DNA of 64,000 bases from positions 39,181,608 through 39,245,607 of the forward strand of contig OY744605.1 in the NCBI GenBank assembly GCA_963556255.1, read 5' to 3'. Both the position numbers and the translations under genes were made by a program. The notes beneath the pieces are model-generated. The model searched no databases, was not told where the DNA came from, and was given only the letters and a program-made list of their open reading frames with translations. Shown in pieces: positions 45,450 through 55,559 of this stretch. The DNA comes from Allolobophora icterica. Lineage: Eukaryota; Annelida; Clitellata; Crassiclitellata; Lumbricidae. Every line of letters starts with the position of its first letter. The first letter of the stretch is position 1.

Positions 45450-45678
45450 GTCAGGCGACATGTGGTGTGAAACCGGAGCAGCCTGAATGGGTCGCTCCCA
45501 ACGTAACCGAATCCGATGCTCATATTGTCGGTGGTCGAGAGGCCATTCCTGGTTACTGGCCGTGGCAACTGTCGCTCCAGTTCCTCAGGGAGAACACAAC
45601 TGAATTCTATCACACGTGCGGAGCCTCCCTCATCGACCCTGAATGGGTCATGACGGCCGCCCACTGCGTCGAAGAACG
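45450..45678 (+). CDS. Serine protease exon 2 (propeptide, IVGG, catalytic His)
   Basis: Acceptor CGTCATAG|GT; donor CG|GTCAGT; enters in phase 1 and leaves in phase 2. The short propeptide [13 protein letters not shown] has a Cys (probably linked to the catalytic domain) and an N-glycosylation site NVT. The mature domain starts [20 protein letters not shown], with a second sequon NTT, and the catalytic His is in [11 protein letters not shown]. The residue before IVGG is His, not the Arg/Lys that trypsin-like activators need. Confidence 0.88.
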
Positions 45679-45820
45679 GTCAGTCGAAAACGAATTATGT
45701 TTTGTTTTTAACCCAAAAAAAAATCCAGAAGGGTTGGATTCACTCTCAAAACTATTCTTAAAACCGACATCATGACTTGTCGTTTGTATTTTCTTCTTCT
45801 TCTTTTCCTTCAGGCTCGAA

Positions 45821-46474
45821 TTAATCCCTCTTTGGAGAGGGGTCAGCCACTCGGATCCTTCTCTTCCACTTGTTTCTTTCTTGAGCATCTTCTTTCTTCA
45901 GTTTTAGGAGTTTTAGGTCTTGTTGTATCGTGTCTTCCCATCTCTTCCTCTGTCGTCCCCGGCTGCGGCGTCCGTATACCTCTGCATTCATGATTCTTTT
46001 CACACAACTATCATCCTCTTTTCTCATTACATGTCCATACCACCTCAGCCTGGTCTCTCGTACTTTGTCAGTTATACATGCCACCCCGAGCTTCTTTCTG
46101 ATGTCCACATTTCTTTTCCTGTCCTTCAGTGAGATCCCAAGTATCCATCGTAGCATTCTCATCTCTGTTCTCTCCAGTAACCCTTCATCCCTTTTTGTCA
46201 GCGCCCAGGCCTCTGCTCCATATAGCATCACCGGTCTTACCATTGTTTTGTATACCTTTCCCTTGAGTTGAGTTGGCATTTTGGCGTCACACAACACTCC
46301 CGTTAGTTCTCTCCATTTCTGCCAAGCCACCTTAATCCTGTTCCTGATGTCATGCTCGCAGCCACCCTGTGCATTCATGGTCGATCCCAGATATTTAAAT
46401 GTTTCAACCTGTTTCAGTGACTTTCCTGCAATGTCTCTGATCTCAATTGCTTCCGTTGTTTTTGAGCAGACCAT
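45821..46474 (-). pseudogene. LINE (RTE-like) reverse-transcriptase C-terminal fragment in a protease intron
   Basis: 217 open codons on the strand opposite to the host gene. Typical C-terminal motifs of endonuclease-RT LINE proteins: TFKYLGSTM, KVYKTMVRPVMLYGAEAW, RMLRWILGISLKDRKRN, LRWYGHVMRKED, and GRQRKRWEDTIQQDLK. The RT catalytic core is missing (5'-truncated copy). The frame is open, suggesting a young insertion. Confidence 0.88.
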
Positions 46475-46584
46475 GGTTTCTGTTTTATTGATGTTTGTAT
46501 TTTATTTTTTAATACAAATTATGAAATCCATATATAGGGTGTGAAAAACCATTCTGTGCAACGGAAAGCGCACTTTTGAAGGTA

Positions 46585-46589
46585 TTATT

Positions 46590-46658
<69 letters not shown>

Positions 46659-46660
46659 GT
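46585..46660. repeat. (ATC)n microsatellite
   Basis: About 25 units, followed by GTCGTC/GCCGCC variants to 46699. Confidence 0.95.
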
Positions 46661-46983
46661 TGTCATCATCGTCGTCGTCGTCGTCGCCGCCGCCGTCGTC
46701 GACTGATACGTTGTTTGGGTGAGCGCTCTATTAGGCTAAATATTAAACTCCAGCTCATGAAGTTACTTAGGCTAATTACTGTCGCATTGTCATCGCGAAT
46801 GCCGTTCCCTACCAGCGAGCCCAAAAACATCAATGGGGCCCTATACTGGCCCTTTAAGGGTCCTATATAGGGGCCCATGTGATCATACTGGTTGGGTTGG
46901 CTCATGATCCACGGCCAAGGTGTGACCAACTTAATTCTTCGCCTTTTGTTTTTTGAGCTGTTGTGTTTGTCACTGTCCTCTAG

Positions 46984-47104
46984 CATGGTTGGCGTGAACG
47001 ATTCCCGTCGTGAGGTTCCTGAGAACTTTCGAATTTTGCTCGGAGCTCACAGTCAACTCGACCTCACTGGAGTCCAGATCCGTACAATCGATCTCATCGT
47101 CAAG
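46984..47104 (+). CDS. Serine protease exon 3
   Basis: 121 bp between a pyrimidine-rich acceptor (CTGTCCTCTAG) and donor AAG|GTTAAT. Takes over in phase 2 and ends in phase 0. Encodes MVGVNDSRREVPENFRILLG then AHSQLDLTGVQIRTIDLIVK, the loop-and-strand stretch between the catalytic His and Asp ('LGAHxxxxxxGxxxxR' pattern). Recognised because it supplies exactly the expected segment and phases. The donor is weak but acceptable. Confidence 0.8.
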
Positions 47105-47158
47105 GTTAATGTAGCGTTTGAACTTATGAGGAACACCTATCGCGCAATAATAATATGC

Positions 47159-47329
47159 CGCCACAACCACAACCATCACCACAACCACAACCACAACCGC
47201 CACCACCACACCCACCACCACAACCGCAACCACCATGACCGACACCACGACCGCCGTTGTCTTCATCGCCGTCTTCAAATTTGTAGCCGTCATTGTCATC
47301 GCTGTCATCAGTGTCCAATTCATCGTTAT

Positions 47330-47360
<31 letters not shown>

Positions 47361-47371
47361 AGCAGCAACAG

Positions 47372-47436
<65 letters not shown>

Positions 47437-47460
47437 TATTATCATCATCATCATCAGTTA
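47159..47460. repeat. Microsatellite cluster: CAC/CAA repeats then (ATC)n
   Basis: 47159-47240 consists of CCACAACCACAAC-type repeats. 47329-47455 is mainly ATC with an AGC run. 47461-48052 is intron with no gene. Confidence 0.9.
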
Positions 47461-48052
47461 CTGATGCCAGTCATTTAGCGGCGATTGGTGCAAAGGAATA
47501 GTTTCATCATGCATATTTTGTAAGTCCAGTGATTTTTTCGTGTATGCTATAATAGTCAAAGTCTCCTTATGGAAGTTTTGCTTATGTTGCCTGTCCAGCG
47601 CAGTCGTTGTCTTCATTGTTTCCTTACCTTTGAATCGTGTATGTTATGTATTGTGTGGGATTCGGTCAGCTGGCAATCTCTTCATATGTCCAAACCATGG
47701 AAGTCTTCGCTGAAAGACTTTAGCCACCAACGGAATTGTCTGCGTACCCCCAAGGGGGCCTTCATTGACATTCCTGCAAATGTTCGTATATACATTATAC
47801 AACCAACTCGTTTCTGTTGTGAAGATTCCCTTTTCATATTGGTCTACTGTAGGCCTAATCAGCCAGCATTCTGATCTGTATGGAAAAATTGGATATTACC
47901 TCATTTATTCTTACATCTGCTTCATTCGCTATTTTCCTGCTTCTCCAGATTTTGTCATTTTTCCAACTCTTGTGAGCTGCGTCCGTTGATTCTCTTTGTA
48001 CATGTACTTGTATAAGGAATGCACACTGTAGAATTGCAATGTCTAACTGTAG

Positions 48053-48230
48053 CATGATCGTTGGGTGCCGAACCCTTACATTGGCTATCCGAATGACATT
48101 GCCTTGCTGAGGCTCGTCGAACCGGCCGATCTGAATCACCCGGGGGTCGAACTCGCTTGTCTCCCAATGGAACAAAACTTCAACTTCACTGGCGAAGAAT
48201 GCTGGATCACTGGCTGGGGAAAACTGGACT
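48053..48230 (+). CDS. Serine protease exon 4 (catalytic Asp)
   Basis: Acceptor CTAACTGTAG, donor GACT|GTACGT; enters in phase 0, leaves in phase 1. Encodes HDRWVPNPYIGYPNDIALLRL with the catalytic Asp of the NDIALL motif, then ELACLPMEQNFNFTGEECWI and TGWGKLD with the conserved Cys and GWG loop; NFT is a sequon. The exon with the catalytic Ser (GDSGGP) should follow; I did not find it before 64000. A stretch at 48442-48480 could be a small next exon, but the match is poor. The gene may continue outside, be degenerate, or be split by assembly. Confidence 0.88.
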
Positions 48231-48605
48231 GTACGTCAGTGCCGTATTTATATGCAAGCATGTATGTATATGTAGCTGATCTTTGTACAGCGTCTTTTAT
48301 TCCATAAAAACGCAGGAACGCGTCTATCTAACCTGTCTAAGGAGGCACGCCTTAAGCTTAGCTGAAAATGTTTCTGCGGCATCAACAGGAGCAATTCGGA
48401 TACTAAGCGTGAGCCTGTTCCAGAAAGACGGCTCAGTGGACGGGGAAGTGCGCCGTGTTCGAGCCGAAGTACAGGGAAGGTAAGGGAGCCTTGGACAGGA
48501 CGGTCCCCCGTGTGGCAGAACGAAGCGATCCATCAATTACCCTGGAACTCCAAAGGAGATCTCGATGCGTCATCATGTCGTGAATCCTCTGTGTGTGTTT
48601 GTGAA

Positions 48606-48607
48606 TC

Positions 48608-48677
<70 letters not shown>
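48606..48677. repeat. (GT)n microsatellite
   Basis: About 32 dinucleotides, preceded by two GTGAATCCTCTGTGTGTG units. Confidence 0.95.
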
Positions 48678-48678
<1 letters not shown>

Positions 48679-49374
48679 GTGTCACGTGCACCAACACTTG
48701 CGTACAACTAAGATCCTTAAATCAGATAATTTCCGGACGCTAAGCCCGTGAAAGTGTAGGTTACATTAAAGCGTCCAAAGACGTACGTCTCTGGATCTAG
48801 CTGGGACATAGGCGTGATTTGTGGGGGTACGAGTGTTACCCGTACCCCCACTTTTTGGACTGGGGTACCGTACCCACTTTTCAAACAATGCCAATCAATA
48901 GGCCTATTTCATTATTGTGCCTTTTCAGAGGTCGCAGTCTCCGCCTTGTTGTGTGTATATAGACAGAGTGAGGAGTATACGTACCACAAAAGTACGAAAG
49001 TACTTAGATACACAGGTAAACCGAGAGCCAGACGAACTGAGTCACAGGCAGTCAGACAGGCAGACTTACAGCCACACAGGTCACCCAACAGACTGACCGC
49101 AGTGACTGGCGCGCAGGCGTCACAGATCTGGGCCACGGTTACACTCTTTGTGGAAAGACCTGACATCACCGGCCTCACTGTCTGCCTTATGGTTGTCATC
49201 TTAGTCATCTCGGGATGTAGGTCAAAGCGCAATCTTCTATATCCTTCATCAGTTACAAATCCGTATATGGTCCCAAACTAATATTGTCGGCCTTGATATG
49301 GCACCTTACCCCCTCAGTCCCATCACAATCTCAGGATCAATAACTGTCCTTGGTTAAACGTATACCCGAGCCGT
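48678..49374. other. No gene recognised
   Basis: Contains a short palindrome of GGGGGTACGAGTG and its complement near 48823-48850. No protease exon or other coding segment could be supported. Confidence 0.5.
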
Positions 49375-50220
49375 GTGGATGTATTGTATTGTATTTCAAA
49401 ACTTATAAAGCGCCTCTACCCAGTGCCCACCAATCAGAGGCGCTCCCAGTGCAAAAGTCCTCGGGAATAAAGGCAAGTTTTAAGACAACGAAAAGCTGTG
49501 GCAGGACCAACAGACAGTACTACAGCCAGGACAGAAGGAGGCAGCTGATACCACAGTGAAGGGCCAATACTAACAAGGAACGAGACTGGGCCATCGCCGT
49601 TCTCACTCGGGGAACAAAAACCTAGAGTCGATCAGAGGAACGAAGAGGGCGAAGTGAGCTAGCTGAGGCTAGAAGACGTAATGAGTCACAGAGATAATTA
49701 GGAGCAAGTGCCAGGTAAGATCGGCGAATATGGATAAGTGCCTTTAGTTGGATGCGGGCAGAAAGAGGTATCCAGCGAAGATGCTCAAACATGAATGTGG
49801 AAATATGGTTGAAACGTGGGAGACGGGCGATTAGTCTGGCAGCTGCGTTAAGAACAGACTGTAGAGGGGAGAGACGGAGTTTTGGGAGTTACAGTACTCA
49901 ACGCGAGAGCAGATAAAGGCATGGACATTGGAGGTAAAGACTGGAGAGAAGACAGATCTTCGGATAGCTTTGAGACGTCGGAGATGGTAGTAGCACAAGC
50001 GGGTGAGATTAGAGATATGGTCAGAAAGGGAAAGGGAACTATCAAGAATTACACCCAGGCTACGGACAGATGTAGAGAATTAAGGTATAAGAAGGAAAGC
50101 TTTGAGATAAGAGAGGGTAGACAATCTTGGCCAGTTGTTGACGAGTGCCAAACCAAATCAGTTGGGTCTTTGATGGGTGTGTGTGTGAAGGAACTGGTAG
50201 CCCCATTTTTTTAGACCAGA
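49375..50220. repeat. Interspersed repeat starting TATTGTATTGTAT/CTTATAAAGCGCCTC
   Basis: The TATAAAGCGCCTCT motif after a TATTG run also occurs near 37786-37830, and 49700-50200 resembles 41560-42160, so at least two dispersed copies exist. Class unknown; frames are decayed. 50221-50552 holds nothing further. Confidence 0.4.
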
Positions 50221-50552
50221 CTTACGTCCCTGAGCTGGGATCGAAGGCGTAGTTCCATGCCAGCAGTTTGAGAGCGTATATTGTAAAGATTTCAGAGTGT
50301 AATTTTTAGGGGAATATATTGTTAATATTTTATAGAGTGATTTCAGGGCGTATATTCAGCGGTCTGCTTCAAAACTTCACAGAATGGCATACTCAACAAT
50401 GTAGCAATTATTGTAGCACTTTAATTTAATTAATGATAAGACAATCAGTTTCACATATAACAATCTCAGTTTCAGAACACCTTCTCGGTTGGGCCACTCC
50501 TCCTTCGTCAGTGTCGTCTTCCTATCTCTGGTCCTCTGCTTCTCCGTCTTAT

Positions 50553-51438
50553 CAGTCTTGTTGTCCTCGAGACCAAGGTCTTGGTCTCGAGTGCACTCGA
50601 GTTCGTTTTTAAAAGTCTTGGTCTTGGTCTTGAGACCAAAAGTCTTGGTCTTGGTCTTGAGGTTCAAGGTCGATCTTGGTCTTGGTCTTGAGGCTCAAGG
50701 TCTTGGTCTTGGTTTTGCAAGACCAAGACCAAGACTTTTGACAATATGAACAGTCATTTAACAAAACTCAAGGATTTTAAAAATTTATCCAATGATTACT
50801 AATACAATTGCTTTAGTATTTACACGGTGTGAGTGAGGCTTTACTGTTGTTTTGGACATTTATTTTGACTTCCGGTTATTTACCTTGGAATGATTTCAAA
50901 ACAGACTCACAATTTGTACATTTACATCCAGTACTTGAAAAGCTGCTGTGTGTGCCAGTGAATTCAGCACTGTAGAACGTATTTTTCACATGGCAGAATT
51001 TTTATGAGGCCCCACAAGTCACGGCTTGGTCAGAAAATTCTGAGCGAATTGGTTTTTATAAAATGCAACAGGCATTTGGAATAACATTTCGCATGAAGGA
51101 CTTTTGAAAATACGAATTCGGAATTCTCTGCAGTTTGCATTTGGAGTTGTTTTGTTTGAATAAAATAATAGATTCATTGTTTAATTAAAATAGCGAGTAG
51201 TCCGACTTTACATTTTTTTAGTAAGGAATAGTATGATTTTGTGATTTTTTCGGTATTTTTCTAGGTTTTGGTCTTGAGTTTCAAACTCTTGGTCTTGGTC
51301 TTGAGGTTTAAGGTCTTGGTCTTGGTCTTGGTCTTGAGGTTCAAGGTCTTGGTCTTGGTCTTGAGGTTCAAAGTCTTGGTCTTGAGGTTCAAGGTCTTGG
51401 TCTTGGTCTTGAGATTTAAGGTCTTGACAACAAGACTG
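50553..51438. mobile_element. hAT element with GACCAA-array ends, 886 bp, target duplication CGTCTTAT
   Basis: Inverted relative of 39936-40880: ends CAGTCTTGTTGTC with CGTCTTAT exact on both sides (50545-50552, 51439-51446). Subterminal arrays of GGTCTT lie at ~50570-50735 and ~51265-51430. On the plus strand, about 50914-51073, a decayed transposase end reads LHPVLEKLLCVPVNSA, TERIF and KILSELVF, a recognisable hAT dimerisation region. Confidence 0.85.
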
Positions 51439-51788
51439 CGTCTTATCGAACCTCTGACTTATTTACTGCCAAGAGACATCATATTCCCACCTACCAATTG
51501 CTTGACTTAGCCAAATTGCCCACTACGTGACTTGGCCTAATATATCCTACTGTGTGACTCTTCAGTCTTCAACTCCCACCTTCACCTCTGACTCCCCTGT
51601 CCGTAATCTTGGTATTACTCTTGATCTGCATCTCTCCATCTCTAACCACATCGCCAACTTCTTCCGCCCCTACTTCATGCCCATAGTCTCTGCATAACCT
51701 CCGCCAAACCAAGCGTTTTATTCAGTCGACAGTTTGTCAAATCCTCCACTATACATATATATACACACACTTATATATATATATATAT

Positions 51789-52305
51789 TGTTAGGGTCCC
51801 ATGACTGACTAGTCCTAGGATGGGCAAGGGTTCTACTTGACTGGTTTCCTTTGGCTAATAAGAGACCTCTACCGAGGAAAGATCTACTACATAAGGATAG
51901 AGAATAGGGTGTGTAGAGGAAGACTCTGATTATACTGCCGACGGGTGTAGTCTTGTCCGAGTACTTCCTGAGAGGAGTCTCTGATGATACTGCCGACTGG
52001 GCGTAGTCTTGTCCGAGTACTTCCTGTGTTTGGATGCTAGTTAAGCTAGTTTCGTGAGGCTTTACACCTGTGGTGTTTGACGTCTTTCTACGCGTCTACT
52101 TTTCTGGTCGTCAGCCTGTTGCTGCATTGAAGACCAGGTTTTCGTTGGCGTTCTTCCGTGAGTGATGAACGAACCGTTTTCCACCGTCATCTACGGTTGG
52201 GTAATGTATCGATAACTATTTTTGTTTGATATTTTTGTGTGGAGAATTATACCTGTTAAACTAGACAAACGAGTTTCTTTGAGCTGTTATTAGGTTGAAC
52301 CCGCT
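51789..52305 (+). repeat. Putative 5' LTR
   Basis: Starts TGTTAGGGTCCCATG right after a (TA)n run and ends near CCCGCTGCA. It is followed by TATGGGAGTCGTCCGGGAT, the usual sequence after a Gypsy LTR. It contains two ~62-bp tandem copies (51928-52027) with TGTCCGAGTACTTCCTG. No second LTR copy is found downstream, so the assignment rests on the edge and primer-site pattern. Confidence 0.5.
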
Positions 52306-52850
52306 GCATATGGGAGTCGTCCGGGATATTTTTTTTCTCGCTCTCATTTTTCTCTTTGATATACGAAGTTGTGTCGCTACATATGAGGACTCGCGGGATT
52401 TTTTTTGCTCTCTATTTGTTCTCTTTGAATACGAATTTTGTGTCGTTAAGGAGAATTTTGAATTTGAATGGTGGAGTGCGAGAATTTGGAAGTTATAACA
52501 TATGAGTGTTCGCGGAAATTTTGTGCTCGCTAAATTTTTCTCTTGAATACGAATTTTGTATCGTTAAGGGATATTTAGAATTTGAGGGGCGTTTCTATGT
52601 TCGTCCGTTGTAAGAAGGGAAATTTCAGTATTTTTCTCGAAAGTTTCGCTGTAGAATTGTCGAGTTTTGAAAAGTGGGCGTTTCCGTCTCAAAGCAATTT
52701 GAAAGTTTGAAATTGAATTTTGAGTAAGGAGTTTATAGTATGGAATTTGTGAATTTTGAGTAGAAGAATTTTGAATTGGGATAGTTCGTTTTGAAATTTT
52801 GAAGGTTGAATTTTGAAATTTGAAATTGTGGACGTGCGTAAGTTTCTGAA

Positions 52851-54698
52851 ATGGAAACGCATGCTTTGTCGAGGTGTTTGTCGGTCGAAGAGCGGAGGCG
52901 ACAGAGATTGTTGGATGGAACGTTTGAGTATCTGCGAGAGAAGGCTGCAAGACTGAGAGCGCACAGAGAGATGGAAAAAGTGGAGAGACAAAGTAAGCGT
53001 GAATTTGAATTAGAGAAGTATAGGTTGCAGCTTAAGTTGGGGCTTATTACATTCAAAATGGACTTGTTGCAAGCAGGGACTAAAACGCGGGAATTAGAAG
53101 CACGGACAGAGGAGTGTGGTTGTGTATTGGCGCCTGTTGTTGAGACTCGAGACGATAGACTAATTCAGGGTGTGTCTCTAAATATTTCGGATAGTTTGTA
53201 CGATGAGTCTGTGGAAATTAATGACTGTGACGAGTGGCGACTGAATGAAGGTGATTTGTTAGGACTGTTTCATGAGTCGAATGAGATTAATGTGTGCAAG
53301 TATTCTGGTTGTGTTGAAGTTATAAATGTGTTCTCTAATACTCCTGAATTCTTTGGTCAGCCAAGGGAAAACACTTCGGATGTTGATGAAGATTTGGTTC
53401 GGTTGGTTGACGACGACGACAACGAGGATGATGTTGCGCCAGTTGACTTACTTTGTTGCTGTCGAGATGAGTATGTTTTGTCAACTTTATTTGCGAATGA
53501 TGAGTCGTTTGAAAGTATTCAGAATGATTTGTTGGTGGACTCGAATGCGAGTATTGCGTTTCTACATGTTGTGGAGAAGGATGGTCTTCCGTTGGCTAAA
53601 AGGGTTGCTGTTGATGATTGTATATCGCCGAAAGATTTGGTTCGGTTGTTTACTGAAGACACTGAAATCCTCGGTGATGTTGCGTCGAATTTGAATGGTG
53701 GTGTTGTTTTCGTTCATAGTTTGGATGATGTTGAGGTGAATGAGAATGTGTTTACGCCTCATGACTGTGTTCTGAATGGACAGAGTTTGAAAGTATCTAT
53801 GCATCCTAATGATTGGATTTGTGAATGCATGACGGATGTCGGTGATTTGAGTTTGACAGGAAAGACTTTGTCTGTGGTTGATACTCCTGTTTCACAGAAC
53901 GTTTTGCTGTGTCGAGATTTGCATTTAACTCAGGGAGTTTGTTTTACGAGCGAGTGCTTTGAGATGTCGGTAACTTTGAGTTGTGGCACTCTGGTGTTGA
54001 TGAATGATTCGCTACAGGCGCATTGGCTTTGTTGTTGCCTTTCTTTTCGATGGACGGTGTTCCATGGCAATGATGGCATTGGTATATCGTGTACCGTGTT
54101 GACCGTTTGCCAATGGTTTACAGTTTATATGCATCATCAATATTTGTGCTCTGCGTTTCGAGTGTTTGGGAAGCAAGGTGTTGTGTACGTTGATGCACTT
54201 GATTGTTCAGAACCAGTGATTGATTTTCTTGTGAATCGTTTTACTGAATCTAATGCTTCTGTAAGAGTTTATTTACAGAGATGTTCTGTTTTGGATCGTG
54301 TTGGTGGATGTCGACGGAGCAAGCGACTGCGAAGGTCGAGACGATCTAATGCTTCTTCGACCAAGTTCGTGGCTATGGTGGTCCTGCTGATGACACTATG
54401 CGGCTACGTTGGTGACGCCTCGCTGTCGGAAGCTATGCGCTCCGATGGTAATGCTTCGACCGTGGTGCACGATGGCGTGTGTTGGCACTTTTGCTACGCG
54501 TCGCGACCATGGAACGTTGTGGTCACTTTGGACTTCGCTTCTCAACGGTTACTTCGACCGTTGGTCTTCACTTGCCCATATCGGCGTTGGACAAGCGTGT
54601 TCAATGCTGCGAATTGGACGTTGTTCGTCGAAGGAACTTTCTTTACGTCGTTGCCTGGCGATTTTGTTGTTGGAAGTTGTTCGGCTGGATTTAATTAG
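52851..54698 (+). CDS. Unrecognised 615-codon ORF downstream of a putative LTR
   Basis: Residues 1-80 are a charged coiled coil (VEERRRQRLLDGTFEYL, KVERQSKREFELEKYRLQLK) like the N-terminus of Gypsy Gag proteins. No capsid core, zinc knuckle, DTG or RT motif follows. Residues ~100-480 are acidic and Cys-rich with loosely repeated segments (EDLVRLVDDDD and PKDLVRLFTEDT; SIAFLHVVEKDG and GVVFVHSLDDVE). Near 495-510 is a basic patch RRSKRLRRSRRSN, then a hydrophobic segment FVAMVVLLMTLCGYVG and a Trp/Cys-rich tail, reminiscent of a membrane anchor. AATAAA lies ~70 bp after the stop. It could be a gag-env-like fusion in a deleted LTR element. An intact frame this long in decayed surroundings is notable. 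Confidence 0.5.
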   Translation: METHALSRCLSVEERRRQRLLDGTFEYLREKAARLRAHREMEKVERQSKREFELEKYRLQLKLGLITFKMDLLQAGTKTRELEARTEECGCVLAPVVETRDDRLIQGVSLNISDSLYDESVEINDCDEWRLNEGDLLGLFHESNEINVCKYSGCVEVINVFSNTPEFFGQPRENTSDVDEDLVRLVDDDDNEDDVAPVDLLCCCRDEYVLSTLFANDESFESIQNDLLVDSNASIAFLHVVEKDGLPLAKRVAVDDCISPKDLVRLFTEDTEILGDVASNLNGGVVFVHSLDDVEVNENVFTPHDCVLNGQSLKVSMHPNDWICECMTDVGDLSLTGKTLSVVDTPVSQNVLLCRDLHLTQGVCFTSECFEMSVTLSCGTLVLMNDSLQAHWLCCCLSFRWTVFHGNDGIGISCTVLTVCQWFTVYMHHQYLCSAFRVFGKQGVVYVDALDCSEPVIDFLVNRFTESNASVRVYLQRCSVLDRVGGCRRSKRLRRSRRSNASSTKFVAMVVLLMTLCGYVGDASLSEAMRSDGNASTVVHDGVCWHFCYASRPWNVVVTLDFASQRLLRPLVFTCPYRRWTSVFNAANWTLFVEGTFFTSLPGDFVVGSCSAGFN

Positions 54699-54699
54699 A

Positions 54700-55054
54700 T
54701 TTTCTAGCCGCTGCCGAAGCTGTCGTCTATTTTTATGTTATACTATTAAAAAATCAAACAGAACAAGAAAATAAACTTTGAAATCAGTGACCGATCGTTC
54801 TAATAATAATTATATGGTAAGTTTTTATTTTCGTTTTACTTGAAGAATAACTGTAATACTGGGGTACCTGCTGGAGGGGGTGTGGCAAACATTCGACCAA
54901 CTCTGTAGGCATGTGGATGTTTTTAAACTTTTGTATTCTGCATTCTGTGTTGTATTTATTTGATGTATGTACACAGGCTGGTTATTGCCTATAGAAGCTT
55001 TTGTTCCCATCACCTTTTTTGCCATTCTCCTGGCTAGTTTGATGTTCATAGATT
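54700..55054. other. No gene recognised
   Basis: AT-rich, with a possible AATAAA near 54769 for the preceding ORF and no other feature. Confidence 0.4.
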
Positions 55055-55559
55055 GTGACAGGCAGTGTTATTTTCGTTCCAGAGAATAGAATAGGAATAA
55101 TAATTATTTATTATTAGTTCCATGGAACGAAAACTGGAACGAAAAATAATTGTGGAACGAGAATAGAATAGGAATAAAAATTTCAATATTTTTCTAGAAC
55201 GAGAACGGAATAGAATAAAAATTAATTTTTAAGACCAGAACGGTATAGAATAAAAATTAATTTTTAAGCTGCCCAACGATAATTCTAACGTTAACTAATA
55301 ACCAAAGATCACGACTCTAAGATCTTTGTAATAACTATGCGGAATGACGACGGCTCTTGATTGACGTCACGGTGCGGCGCTATGATAGACTAAAGCTTCT
55401 CCGTATATTCTATATTCTATAAATAATATACGCTCTTTGATACAAATTTCTGGCAACAAGAGTGAGGCACTCAGACTCCTCCATCAAACATGCTCCTGAC
55501 AGCATTGCAGCAGAACTTTCTAAATACATTCAGGAAATTGAAGAACATGTCGCTGTTCC

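Noticed and set aside
48442..48483. Possible fifth protease exon
   Set aside because: Phase would fit, but the translation does not match the strand after GWG, and the acceptor lacks a pyrimidine tract.
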